From positions 3,150,034 to 3,214,033 of the forward strand of contig NZ_KI912155.1 in NCBI RefSeq assembly GCF_000517125.1: 64,000 bases of DNA, in the 5' to 3' direction. Within the stretch, counting starts at the first letter, position 1. Every line of letters starts with the position of its first letter. A program made the translations under genes and the position numbers. This DNA is from Arthrobacter sp. MA-N2. GTDB lineage: Bacteria > Actinomycetota > Actinomycetes > Actinomycetales > Micrococcaceae. Shown in pieces: positions 29,309 through 38,176 of the stretch. The notes beneath the pieces were generated by a model. It made no database searches. It worked only from the letters and a program-made list of their open reading frames with translations, and was not told where the DNA came from.

Positions 29309-30623
29309 GTGGAACTCCCTGTTGCGTTGTGTCGGCCTCGTCGAGAAGGTCTTCAAGGTCAGTGTCTGCTTTTGGAATGGCTGCCGCAATGATATGGCTG
29401 ACCCGGTTTCGCCGGCCTTCCAGCCTATCGGCTTTCAACGAGATCCCGCCCACCTCCACTGCGCTGCCGACAATCGGGACTTTCCCCAGGGTCTTGGCCA
29501 AGAGGCCGCCCACTGTGTCCACTTCGTCGTCGTCGAGGTCAATGTCGAAAAGTTCTCCGAGGTCGTCAATGCTCATCCGTGAGCTGACCCGGTACGTGCC
29601 ATCTCCCAGGTCAGTGACCTCCGCATCGGTGGAATCGTACTCATCAACGATCTCCCCCACGATTTCCTCAATGAGGTCCTCCAGCGTCACCAGTCCCGCG
29701 GTGCCGCCGTACTCGTCAATGACCACGGCAACGTGGGTGGATTCCTGCTGAAGCTCGCTGAGGAGTTCGCTCACAGGCTTCGACTCCGGAACGAAACGTG
29801 CCTCGCGGGCCAAAGCATCCACGTTCTGGCGCACTGACGGCTGTTCCGGACGGTGCAATGCAGCAGCAACATCCTTCAAATAGAGGATGCCGCGGATCTG
29901 ATCTGCGTTCTCGCCGATCACGGGAATCCTTGAGTATCCGGAGCGCAGGAACAGGGCCATGGCCTGCTCCAGGCTCGAGCCGGAATCTATGCACACAATA
30001 TCCGTCCGAGGGACCATCACCGAGCGGACCAAGGTGTCTCCGAAGTCGAAGACCGACTGGATGAGTTCGGCCTCGCTGTCCTCGATCATGTCCGACTCCG
30101 AGGCCCTGTCGACAAGCTCACGGAATTCTTCCTCGCTGAAGAATGCCTCATCGCCGCTCGGAGCACCAGGGGCCACGACGCTGCCGATCGCGACGAGCCA
30201 TCCAGGGATGGGCCCCAGGATCCAGCACAGGAACCGGATGAGCGGAGCCGAGTAGCGAACCACGCTGCCCGGGTGGGCGCGTCCTAGTTGCCGGGGCGAG
30301 ACCCCTACGAGCACGAAACCGATCACGGCCATGATGCCGGTTGCGGCCAATCCGGCAAGCCAAACGTTCTCGAGGAGACTATGCATGACCACTGCGACAG
30401 CCACGGCCGCCGCCATCTCGAACCAGACCCGCCAGAATCGCAACGCGCGAATGTGCGCAATGGGCTGGTCAAGGATACTGCGCAGCGAATTCCCCCGGCT
30501 CCTGACGACGGCTTGCTCTGCATCGTGCCGCGGCAGAAAGGTAAAGGCAGCCTCCGCCGCGGTCAGCAGGCCAACAACGCTGAGGAACACCAAGGCCATG
30601 CCAACCAGGATGACTGAGGTCAC
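29292..30623 (-). CDS. CorC/CNNM-like hemolysin-family membrane protein
   Basis: The 443-residue protein has the CNNM/DUF21 layout: three or four N-terminal transmembrane helices (about 1-150), two CBS domains (about 185-320, including VMVPRTDIV and VAVVIDEYGGTAGLVTLEDLIEEIVGEI), and a CorC_HlyC domain at the C-terminus. Homologues are linked to magnesium export or transport, but function in this position is unclear. Its ATG overlaps the ybeY stop by 4 nt and its end overlaps era, a conserved arrangement. Confidence 0.92.
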   Translation of the reverse strand: MTSVILVGMALVFLSVVGLLTAAEAAFTFLPRHDAEQAVVRSRGNSLRSILDQPIAHIRALRFWRVWFEMAAAVAVAVVMHSLLENVWLAGLAATGIMAVIGFVLVGVSPRQLGRAHPGSVVRYSAPLIRFLCWILGPIPGWLVAIGSVVAPGAPSGDEAFFSEEEFRELVDRASESDMIEDSEAELIQSVFDFGDTLVRSVMVPRTDIVCIDSGSSLEQAMALFLRSGYSRIPVIGENADQIRGILYLKDVAAALHRPEQPSVRQNVDALAREARFVPESKPVSELLSELQQESTHVAVVIDEYGGTAGLVTLEDLIEEIVGEIVDEYDSTDAEVTDLGDGTYRVSSRMSIDDLGELFDIDLDDDEVDTVGGLLAKTLGKVPIVGSAVEVGGISLKADRLEGRRNRVSHIIAAAIPKADTDLEDLLDEADTTQQGVPREQAQ

Positions 30624-31093
30624 TGCATGGTCTCCATGGGGGCGTCCTTGCCAAGGAACGCGGAGAGGAGCTCACGCTGCAGACCGAACATTTCTTCCTT
30701 CTCCTCCGGCTCGGCATGGTCGAAGCCAAGGAGGTGGAGGATTCCGTGGGTGCAGAGCAGGAGCATTTCATCCTGGGTCGAATGACCCGCGTTGCGCGCT
30801 TGGACCTGTGCCACCTGCGGGCAGATCGCAATGTCGCCCAGCATGCCCTGGGGAGCCGGCTTGCCTGGTGTTCCCGGCGTCAGCTCGTCCATGGGAACGG
30901 ACAGTACATCGGTTGCGCCCGGCTCGTCCATGAGCTCGATGTGGAGCTTCTCCATGGCAGGCTCATCCACAAGGAGAATGGAAAGTTCGGCCTGGGGGTG
31001 AATGTAGAGCCGTTCGAAAATAAACCGCGAAAGCGTCACCAATTGTGCCTCGTCCACCTGGACGCCCGACTCGTTGTTGACCTCGATGCTCAT
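30620..31093 (-). CDS. ybeY: rRNA maturation endoribonuclease YbeY
   Basis: YbeY takes part in 16S rRNA 3'-end maturation and ribosome quality control. The 157-residue protein carries the metal-binding HGILHLLGFDH (H-x3-H-x5-H), the family signature. ATG 31093 is chosen because it overlaps the phoH stop (ATGA) and begins the conserved IEVNNES segment; the frame extends upstream inside phoH. Translationally coupled on both sides. Confidence 0.95.
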   Translation of the reverse strand: MSIEVNNESGVQVDEAQLVTLSRFIFERLYIHPQAELSILLVDEPAMEKLHIELMDEPGATDVLSVPMDELTPGTPGKPAPQGMLGDIAICPQVAQVQARNAGHSTQDEMLLLCTHGILHLLGFDHAEPEEKEEMFGLQRELLSAFLGKDAPMETMQ

Positions 31094-32178
31094 CGGTGCT
31101 CTCCCCGTTTGTCGTGCGTGGGCGTGTGCTGGGCACGCACCCGATGCTTTTCGTCCCATACGCTGTACGCGGACACAATGTCGGCCACCAAACGGTGGCG
31201 GACGACGTCGGAAGCGTCCAGCATCGTAAAGTTCACGCCATCGATCCCCTGCAGGATTTCCTGCACGATGCGCAGGCCGGACGTGGCGCCGAAGGGCAGA
31301 TCCACTTGGGTGACGTCGCCCGTGACAACCATCTTGGAACCGAATCCAAGCCGGGTCAGGAACATCTTCATCTGTTCCGCGGTGGTGTTCTGGGCTTCAT
31401 CGAGGATGATGAACGCGTCGTTGAGCGTGCGGCCGCGCATGTAGGCAAGCGGCGCGACCTCGATTGTCCCGGCTGCCATGAGGCGCGGGATCGATTCCGG
31501 GTCCATCATGTCGTGCAGGGCGTCGTACAAAGGACGCAGATACGGATCGATCTTGTCGCTCAGTGTTCCGGGCAGGAAGCCGAGACGCTCCCCCGCCTCG
31601 ACGGCTGGCCTGGTAAGGATGATGCGGCTGACTTCCTTGAGCTGCAGTGCCTGAACTGCCTTGGCCATTGCCAAGTACGTCTTACCGGTGCCGGCAGGGC
31701 CAATCCCGAAGATGACTGTGTTCTCGTCAATGGCATCGACATAGTTCTTCTGGTTCAGCGTCTTGGGCCGAATGGTGCGTCCGCGGCTGGAAAGAATATT
31801 GTGGGTCAGGACTTCCACGGGGTTTTGCAGGGACTGGCTACGCAACAAGGAAACGAGCTGCTGAAGCACGTCCGGGGTGATAACCGTCCCCTTGTCCACC
31901 AGGCCGCGAACTTCTTCAAGCAGGCGCATGATCCTGGGGACATCGCTGGCCGGCCCGCTGAAAGAGAGCTCGTTGCCACGCACATGAAAATCGACGCCGG
32001 GGAACTGGGCTTCAATGTAGCGCAGCGCCTCGTCATGGCTACCAAGGGTCTGAACCATCTGATCAGAGTCGTCGAAGACAACAACTTCCGTCCGGGCACC
32101 CGGGACAGAGTGTGGGAACTCGGCCGGACCTGTGTCTACGCTGCTGGCCCTGGGCCGCCCGTTCAATGATTCTGTCAT
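31090..32178 (-). CDS. phoH: PhoH-family ATPase
   Basis: PhoH-like P-loop ATPases are linked to RNA metabolism. The 362-residue protein has a KH-like N-terminal region (about 30-130), the Walker A motif GPAGTGKT (160-167) and the Walker B FIILDEAQN, with downstream GDVTQVDLP. Conserved operon phoH-ybeY-CorC-era links it to rRNA maturation. The reported regulation by phosphate in E. coli need not hold here. First gene of this operon; the region upstream to 32546 has no other gene. Confidence 0.95.
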   Translation of the reverse strand: MTESLNGRPRASSVDTGPAEFPHSVPGARTEVVVFDDSDQMVQTLGSHDEALRYIEAQFPGVDFHVRGNELSFSGPASDVPRIMRLLEEVRGLVDKGTVITPDVLQQLVSLLRSQSLQNPVEVLTHNILSSRGRTIRPKTLNQKNYVDAIDENTVIFGIGPAGTGKTYLAMAKAVQALQLKEVSRIILTRPAVEAGERLGFLPGTLSDKIDPYLRPLYDALHDMMDPESIPRLMAAGTIEVAPLAYMRGRTLNDAFIILDEAQNTTAEQMKMFLTRLGFGSKMVVTGDVTQVDLPFGATSGLRIVQEILQGIDGVNFTMLDASDVVRHRLVADIVSAYSVWDEKHRVRAQHTPTHDKRGEHR

Positions 32179-32546
32179 AGTGCTGGCCTTGTGGCCTGTG
32201 CTCCTCCGGCTTGGTCATATCCATCGATTTGCTCCGATGTCCGTTCGCTGGATGGGCGCAGGATCGCGGGCCTCGGATTGCTTTCAATCCTACGCCAGCC
32301 GGTGTCCGAGGTGATGCCAGCGAGTATCGAGCACAGCGTTGAACAGCCGGACCCTGCCCTTTTTGGTATCAACTCCGCATCGACCTCGTATCAATCGGAT
32401 TGCAGTTGCCCTCCGGGGCATCGAATCGCCGGTCAGCGCCGGTCAGTCTATGACAAGCTGATTAATGGGCAAAAATGCCCCTGTGCCCGCCATCGGGCGC
32501 ATGACTCCCCCGCGCTGCAGCGGCCGAACACGAGCAGGAATCCACC
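32179..32546. other. Divergent intergenic region, phoH / lipoprotein
   Basis: No convincing gene is present in these 368 bases. Toward the lipoprotein there is a perfect tandem repeat CGCCGGTCAG twice (32427-32446), immediately before TATGAC. Two short perfect stems follow: GGGCAAAAATGCCC (32468-32481) and GCCCGCCATCGGGC (32484-32499). These could be part of the 5' untranslated region of the lipoprotein gene. The phoH side shows no further structure that I can identify. Confidence 0.4.
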
Positions 32547-33488
32547 ATCACCAGGCCAGCCGGCATTTCACAGGGCACACGCACCCGGATTCGATCCGCC
32601 GTGCTTGTGGCCTCGCTGACGGCTGCCTTGTCCCTTTCGGCGTGCGTCGCCGATCGCACGGAACAGGGATCGACAACGACGCTCCCGAGTCCGCCTGCCA
32701 GCCTGCAGGCTGCCCCGGACAATAACGCTCCGCTCGAAACAACCCAGGCCTCAAACAAGATTCCGGTGTACTGGATTGGACGGAGTGACCAGGACACGTT
32801 CCTGTATCGCGAATTCCGCGACAACCCGGGCAACGAGAACCCCATCACCACGGCCCTGCGGATCATGATGTCCCAGAAGCCGCTGGACCACGACTTCTTC
32901 ACGCCGTGGCAGAATCCAAGCAGCCTGGCAACGTCGATTTCCGGCAAGAACGTGGTTACCGTAGATGTTTCCCGCGACGCGTTCAATTCCAACCTCGACC
33001 CCGGCATGGCGCAGCGAGCGGTCCAACAACTCGTCTACACCGCCACCGCTGCTGCGGCGAGTTCGGGACTGATCGATTCCGGTCAGCAAATCAAGGTGGC
33101 CATCTTGGTGGACGGGCACACGGACTATATGGCGTTCGGACAAGTGAAACTCGGAGATGCGATGGTCCGCGACGCTGCCATGGTAGCTCCCGTCTGGATC
33201 ATCGACCCGCAAGAGGATCTGACCTTGCCTGCCGGTCCGGTGAAGTTCAACGGGCGCAGCACCGACCCCTCAAAGAAACTGCACTGGCAGATCTTTCGCG
33301 AAAACTCGAATGGCGAGAAAACATCCTATCTGGCCGGTCAGACCACCGCCTCCACCGTGGCAGGACAGGGCGGAGTTTTCACCCTCACGGTGGGGCTCGG
33401 AACGGGCCGCTATGAGTTGCGTGTTTCCCTTGTGGGACCCAACGACGCGGATATCGCTACGGATACCCGCTCCTTCAACGTTCGCTGA
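32547..33488 (+). CDS. GerMN-domain lipoprotein (apparent ATC start)
   Basis: The product resembles actinobacterial lipoproteins with a GerMN domain (about 70-200) followed by a beta-sandwich C-terminal domain (Gmad2-like). The family occurs in cell-envelope and spore-germination proteins; function here is unknown. No ATG, GTG or TTG in frame gives a proper signal peptide: GTG 32601 starts in the middle of the hydrophobic core. ATC 32547, preceded by GCAGGA 7 nt upstream, would give 313 residues with an Arg-rich n-region and a lipobox LSLSAC. An upstream in-frame TGA limits the frame. If ATC is not used, the start is GTG 32601. Confidence 0.65.
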   Translation: MTRPAGISQGTRTRIRSAVLVASLTAALSLSACVADRTEQGSTTTLPSPPASLQAAPDNNAPLETTQASNKIPVYWIGRSDQDTFLYREFRDNPGNENPITTALRIMMSQKPLDHDFFTPWQNPSSLATSISGKNVVTVDVSRDAFNSNLDPGMAQRAVQQLVYTATAAAASSGLIDSGQQIKVAILVDGHTDYMAFGQVKLGDAMVRDAAMVAPVWIIDPQEDLTLPAGPVKFNGRSTDPSKKLHWQIFRENSNGEKTSYLAGQTTASTVAGQGGVFTLTVGLGTGRYELRVSLVGPNDADIATDTRSFNVR

Positions 33489-33550
33489 TTCCGGTACGCG
33501 GGCAGCGCCTCCCCAATCCTCACCTCCCCAATCCTCACAGAGAGTCTTGG

Positions 33551-34327
33551 CTACCAGCGCCCGAGTATGTCACTGGCGAGCACGACGGCGGCCGGCCCCG
33601 CCGTCGAAGAGCGAAGGACGTGGTGCCCCAAGAGAGCGGTGACGGCGCCGACGTCGCTGAGCTTGGTCACTTCGCGCGGCGAAATGCCACCCTCCGGGCC
33701 GACAATGAGCAGGACTTCCCGTCCGGCGTCGTCGGCCCTGTCGGGAAGGCGCTCCCGCCACGTCTCCAGCACCTCCCGCAGGGGGCGCTTTGCGTCCTCG
33801 TGGAGGATGATCGCCAGATCCGCGGCGGCGACAGCCGAAATCAAGCCGGAACCGTCGACGGCGGCACGCACTTCCGGAATCCACGCTCGCCGCGCCTGTT
33901 TGGCGGCCGCGGTGGCCACGGATTGCCACTTCGCGTGGGCTTTGGCTGCCCGGTCGCCCTTCCAACGGACGATGGAGCGTTCTGCCTGCCAGGGCACGAC
34001 CGCGTCGATCCCGAGTTCCGTTGCCGTCTCGACGGCGAGCTCGTCGCGATCGCCCTTGGCGAGGGCTTGGACCAACACGAGCCGCAACGTCGGCTGCTGT
34101 TCCTCCACCACATCCGCGGCAAGAACCGTGAGGGTTCCCTGGCCCGATTCAGTCACGGTTCCCGTCAGCCGTTTGCCGGCGCCGTCGGCAATGTCAACTG
34201 CTTCACCGATCTCCAGTCGCTTGACGGTAACAGCGTGCCTTGCTTCGGCTCCTTCGAGTACGAAAACGTCGCCACGCCCGAGCCCGTCCAGCGTTCCGGC
34301 TGCTGTGAAGAATACGGGGTTGCTCAC
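33551..34327 (-). CDS. rsmE: 16S rRNA (uracil(1498)-N3)-methyltransferase
   Basis: RsmE methylates U1498 of 16S rRNA. The 258-residue SPOUT-class enzyme has an N-terminal PUA-like domain (about 1-75) and the knotted C-terminal SAM domain, ending with LIVGPEGGISPREV and LGHHVLRSSTAGPAAVV. It starts 3 nt before the end of dnaJ, the usual hrcA-dnaJ-rsmE order, indicating one heat-shock-controlled transcript. Confidence 0.95.
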   Translation of the reverse strand: MSNPVFFTAAGTLDGLGRGDVFVLEGAEARHAVTVKRLEIGEAVDIADGAGKRLTGTVTESGQGTLTVLAADVVEEQQPTLRLVLVQALAKGDRDELAVETATELGIDAVVPWQAERSIVRWKGDRAAKAHAKWQSVATAAAKQARRAWIPEVRAAVDGSGLISAVAAADLAIILHEDAKRPLREVLETWRERLPDRADDAGREVLLIVGPEGGISPREVTKLSDVGAVTALLGHHVLRSSTAGPAAVVLASDILGRW

Positions 34328-34329
34328 CG

Positions 34330-35460
34330 CTACAGGTTACCGAGCTTGTCCCGCAGTTTCGCGAACATGCCACCGCTGGCCACGAGCTTGCCCTCGGTGA
34401 ACTGCTCTCCGCGCATTTTGGCGAGTTGGCGCAGCAAATCTTCCTGTGCGGGGTCGAGCTTGCCGGGCGTCTCAACATGCAGGTGCACCTTGAGGTCTCC
34501 GCGCCCGTAGCCGCGGAGATGGGTGACGCCCAGTCCGCGCAGGGTAATGACCTCGCCGGACTGTGTGCCGGACTTGACGTCGATCTCCTGGGGTCCGTCG
34601 AAAGTGTCAAGCTGTAGCTCAGTACCGAGTGCCGCAGCTGTCATGGGTACGCTGAGGGTTGCGTGCAGATCGTCGCCTTCACGCATGTAAGTGGGATCGT
34701 TGTTGACACGAATCTCCACGTAGAGGTCGCCGGGAGGGCCGCCGGCGGGGCCCGCTTCGCCTTGCGACGACAACTGGATGCGTGTTCCGGTAGCCACGCC
34801 GCCTGGCACTTTGACGGTCAGCGAACGGCGGCTGCGGATGCGGCCCTGGCCGTTGCACTCATTGCAAGGGTCCTTGATGATGGAGCCGAAGCCCTCGCAT
34901 GAGCCACACGGTGCGGCGGTCATGACTTGGCCGAGGATGGAACGCACGGCCCGCTGGACCTGACCCGAGCCACCGCAGATGTCGCAACGCTCGGGGTGGG
35001 TGCCCGCACGGCAGCATGAGCCCTCGCACGTGGGACAGATGACCGCGGTATCGACCTCAAGCTTCTTGTTGACGCCGAAGACGGCATCCCGCAAATCGAT
35101 ACGGACGCTGATCAGGGCATCCTGACCGCGGCGCATGCGAGACGCGGGTCCTTGCATGCCGCCGCCTCCTCCGCCGAAGAAGGTGTCGAAGATGTCTTGG
35201 AAGGCGAATCCTTGGCCTGCGTACCCTCCGCCGAATCCGTTGTCGGTCCCGTTCTCGTTGCCCGTAGCGTCATAGACGCGGCGCTTCTGGGGGTCGGAGA
35301 GGACCTCGTAGGCGTGGGTGACGGCCTTGAACTCCTCGGCCGCACCTGCCCCGGGGTTTACATCGGGGTGCAGCTTGCGGGCGAGCTTGCGGTAGGCCTT
35401 CTTGATCTCCTCGCCGGTTGCTTCCGGCGAGACGCCCAGAACGTCGTAGTGACTGCTCAA
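34330..35460 (-). CDS. dnaJ: Chaperone DnaJ (DnaJ2 type)
   Basis: The DnaK co-chaperone. The 376-residue protein has a J domain with HPD at 31-33, a Gly/Phe-rich linker (about 75-110) and a four-repeat zinc domain (about 145-205), followed by the C-terminal substrate-binding domains. The first zinc repeat reads CPTCEGSC where the family has CXXCXGXG, so the second glycine is replaced by Cys; the other three repeats are canonical. Start is TTG 35460. Lies 68 nt after hrcA and is probably repressed through CIRCE. Confidence 0.95.
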   Translation of the reverse strand: MSSHYDVLGVSPEATGEEIKKAYRKLARKLHPDVNPGAGAAEEFKAVTHAYEVLSDPQKRRVYDATGNENGTDNGFGGGYAGQGFAFQDIFDTFFGGGGGGMQGPASRMRRGQDALISVRIDLRDAVFGVNKKLEVDTAVICPTCEGSCCRAGTHPERCDICGGSGQVQRAVRSILGQVMTAAPCGSCEGFGSIIKDPCNECNGQGRIRSRRSLTVKVPGGVATGTRIQLSSQGEAGPAGGPPGDLYVEIRVNNDPTYMREGDDLHATLSVPMTAAALGTELQLDTFDGPQEIDVKSGTQSGEVITLRGLGVTHLRGYGRGDLKVHLHVETPGKLDPAQEDLLRQLAKMRGEQFTEGKLVASGGMFAKLRDKLGNL

Positions 35461-35528
35461 AGTCGGTATCTCTTCCTTGTTTTACTGTTACACAGCGTAT
35501 CTTGCCAGGAGGTTTCCAGCCGAGGCCG

Positions 35529-36542
35529 TCATCCGCCCAGAATGCGGGAAAGGTAGCGTGCGACGGCGCGGACCGCCGCCATGGTGTTGGGGTAGTCCAT
35601 CCGGGTAGGTCCAAGAATGCCGATCTTTGCGCTGCTTCCGGGACCGTAGCCGGTGGCAACCACCGAGGCTTCGGAGAGACCGTCGTAGGGATTCTCGCGA
35701 CCGATGCTCACGGTGACTCCCCGGGGGTCCTCAGCCATGTCCGACAGCAGTCGCAACATGACCACTTGCTCCTCGAGCGCTTCGAGGACAGGACCGATAC
35801 TCAGCGGGAAATCCACGTTGGAGCGGGCCAGGTTCGCCGTGCCGGCCATGACCATCCGTTCGTCCCTGCTTCTGTCGGCAAGCCTTTCCAGGCCGTGGGC
35901 AAGGACGCCCGCAAGCCCCCGGAGCGCCGGTGGACACAGGGCAACGACCGAAGGCAGCACCTGCGTCATCAGATCAAGCTGGGAACCGGCAATGCTCCCG
36001 AGGAAACGCGCGCGCAAGGCCATGATGTCCTCATCGCTGGCATCCGCTCCGGCGTGGACAACTCCCTGTTCAACTTTGCCGGTATCTGCGATCAATACCA
36101 CTAAGACCTGGCGGGGCGCCAGAAGGACGAACTCAATGTGCCGCACCCGTGCGCGGCTCACGTGCGGGTACTGGACGACGGCGACCTGGTTGGTCAGCTG
36201 CGAGAGCAAGCGGACGGTGCGCTCAAGGATGTCCTCGACGTCGTCCGGCCCTTCCAGCAAAGAGTGGATGGCCCGGCGCTCAGCAGCAGAGAGCGGCTTC
36301 ACCTCGGAAATGCGGTCGACGAACAGGCGGTAGCCCTTGTCCGTCGGGATGCGGCCGGCGCTCGTGTGCGGTGCGGCGATGAGGCCTTCTTCTTCCAAAA
36401 GGGCCATGTCGTTGCGGATGGTGGCACTCGACACTCCCAAATGGTGCCGCTCGACCAAGGCTTTGGATCCGACGGGCTCGCGGGAGTGAACGTAGTCCTC
36501 TACGATGGCGCGCAACACTTCGAGCTTGCGTGGTTCGCTCAC
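35529..36542 (-). CDS. hrcA: Heat-inducible transcription repressor HrcA
   Basis: HrcA represses heat-shock genes by binding CIRCE, assisted by GroEL. The 337-residue protein has an N-terminal winged helix-turn-helix (LRAIVEDYVHSREPVGSKALVE... ATIRNDMALLEEEGLI) followed by a GAF-like domain. A CIRCE element lies 64-90 bp upstream of the start, so the gene is probably autoregulated with dnaJ and rsmE. Confidence 0.95.
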   Translation of the reverse strand: MSEPRKLEVLRAIVEDYVHSREPVGSKALVERHHLGVSSATIRNDMALLEEEGLIAAPHTSAGRIPTDKGYRLFVDRISEVKPLSAAERRAIHSLLEGPDDVEDILERTVRLLSQLTNQVAVVQYPHVSRARVRHIEFVLLAPRQVLVVLIADTGKVEQGVVHAGADASDEDIMALRARFLGSIAGSQLDLMTQVLPSVVALCPPALRGLAGVLAHGLERLADRSRDERMVMAGTANLARSNVDFPLSIGPVLEALEEQVVMLRLLSDMAEDPRGVTVSIGRENPYDGLSEASVVATGYGPGSSAKIGILGPTRMDYPNTMAAVRAVARYLSRILGG

Positions 36543-36605
36543 TGCCCACCTCCATTCAACAGCCGGTTCTTCAACGATTGGCCCTTAATCGGCCCTCAAC
36601 AACAA

Positions 36606-36632
36606 TTAGCACTCAACATGCCCAAGTGCTAA
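36606..36632. promoter_or_regulatory. CIRCE operator upstream of hrcA
   Basis: TTAGCACTC, a 9-nt spacer, and AAGTGCTAA match the CIRCE consensus (TTAGCACTC-N9-GAGTGCTAA) with one mismatch, in the right half. Confidence 0.93.
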
Positions 36633-36748
36633 CAAGTCTAGTATGAGCCACCCCGTTGTTAGCATTGGTACCGCTCGCGGCGAACATGATTCCCGCGCGG
36701 TCCTGCGGAATCGCCAGGACTTCATCGATCCTCCTAGCGCAAAGTGGT

Positions 36749-37615
36749 GTGAAGACTGTGTCTTACGACAATTGGGGCCCGCAAGATCTCACCTCGCCCG
36801 CCAAGAAGCAGCTGCCCGAGGTGCCGGTCGAACGCGGGATGGTTCTTGAAGATGTGCAATCCGGTTGGGTCGGGGCCGTGACCAGGGTCGAAAAGTCCGG
36901 TGGCATGCACATTGTTGTGCTGGAGGACCGACGAGGGAAAAACAAATCATTCCGGCTGGGCTTCGGGTTTCTGTTGGATGGGCAAGCAGTCAAGCTCCTG
37001 CCGCCCGCGCCCCGTGCGGCAGCCGGAAAGGGTGCGGTTCCACCAGCCAGGACCGCATCGGGATCCGTCCGCGTGGCGGACCAGCGAGCCCGGGTCGCCA
37101 AGGCAAGCCGGATCTGGGTGGAAGGCAAACACGACGCCGAACTGGTCGAGAAGGTCTGGGGAGACGATCTTCGGGTCGAAGGCATCGTCGTCGAACCTCT
37201 GCATGGGGTGGACGACCTCAAGGCCGCTATCGCCGGGTTCTCCCCCGGGCCGGGCCGTAGGCTCGGGATCCTCGTGGACCACTTGGTACGGGATTCGAAG
37301 GAATCACGGATTGCCGCCGACGCCATGACTCTGCCCGGCGCGGCAGGAAACGTGCTGATCGTGGGGCACCCCTACATAGACGTCTGGCAGGCCATCCGCC
37401 CCAAAGTCCTCGGGATCGAACAATGGCCGACTATCGCCCGTGGCACCGATTGGAAGACCGGCATCCTGAAGTCGTTCGGCTGGCCCCACGAGACGGCCGA
37501 GGACATCGGCCTTGGCTGGCAGAAACTTCTCGGGGCCGTCCACAGCTATGCGGACTTGGAGGCGTCGTTGCTCGGGCGCGTCGAAGAAGTCATTGATTTC
37601 CTCACCATGCCGTGA
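36749..37615 (+). CDS. DUF3097 family protein
   Basis: The 288-residue protein belongs to the actinobacterial DUF3097 family, of unknown function. The conserved N-terminal segment begins with YDNWGPQDLT, followed by a variable Ala/Pro linker around 80-105, and a C-terminal half with WVEGKHDAELVEKVWGDDLR and LGILVDHL, resembling a Toprim-like fold. That resemblance is my reading, not established. GTG 36749 is chosen because family similarity starts a few residues after it; GTG 36758 is possible and the open frame to 36656 is not conserved-looking. No good ribosome site. Confidence 0.75.
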   Translation: MKTVSYDNWGPQDLTSPAKKQLPEVPVERGMVLEDVQSGWVGAVTRVEKSGGMHIVVLEDRRGKNKSFRLGFGFLLDGQAVKLLPPAPRAAAGKGAVPPARTASGSVRVADQRARVAKASRIWVEGKHDAELVEKVWGDDLRVEGIVVEPLHGVDDLKAAIAGFSPGPGRRLGILVDHLVRDSKESRIAADAMTLPGAAGNVLIVGHPYIDVWQAIRPKVLGIEQWPTIARGTDWKTGILKSFGWPHETAEDIGLGWQKLLGAVHSYADLEASLLGRVEEVIDFLTMP

Positions 37616-37762
37616 CGATTCCCTTCGGATAGCGCTCGCTTCACCACCCGCGCAGGCATGGTATATCCGTCCCCAGGTCAGCTACTTGGTCCCGTGATCA
37701 CACGCCGAGCAAGTATTCTGGGACAGCAACACTCCACCGATAGATACTCGAAGGAAGAAACT

Positions 37763-38176
37763 GTGGCAGACAACGCTCCTGACGAACAGGACGGCGCCTC
37801 TGGCCGATCCCAGTACCACGGCGTTCCTGCCAACGCGCTGCCCCTAACCGCTGCGGAAGACCGTCAATGGGCCACGCTGGCGCATTTCGGCGGGATCCTT
37901 GGCTGCGTGCCTTCGCTGCTGATCTACTTGATCTTCCGCGAACGCGGCCCGTTCACGGCACAGGAATCCAAGGAAGCGCTGAACTTCACCTTGCCTCCAA
38001 CGGTTGCTGCAGTGCTCGCCAACATCCTGGTCTTGCTCCCGGTAGTGGGAAACCTGTTCGCTGTCCTTGCCACGGCGATCTGGGTGGCGCTGACGTGTTT
38101 CTCGGTGTCCGCCGGCATCCGGGTCAACCACGGGCAACCGCACCGCTACCGCTTCAACCTCCGCTGGATCAAATAG
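37763..38176 (+). CDS. DUF4870 / Tic20-like membrane protein
   Basis: The 137-residue protein has a polar N-terminus (about 40 residues), then three hydrophobic segments (about 47-63, 78-98, 103-120) with the family pattern RQWATLAHFGG and FTAQESKEALNF. The DUF4870 family has no known function. GTG 37763 has AAGGAAG upstream. The stop codon abuts the hemW stop on the other strand with no bases between. Confidence 0.85.
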   Translation: MADNAPDEQDGASGRSQYHGVPANALPLTAAEDRQWATLAHFGGILGCVPSLLIYLIFRERGPFTAQESKEALNFTLPPTVAAVLANILVLLPVVGNLFAVLATAIWVALTCFSVSAGIRVNHGQPHRYRFNLRWIK

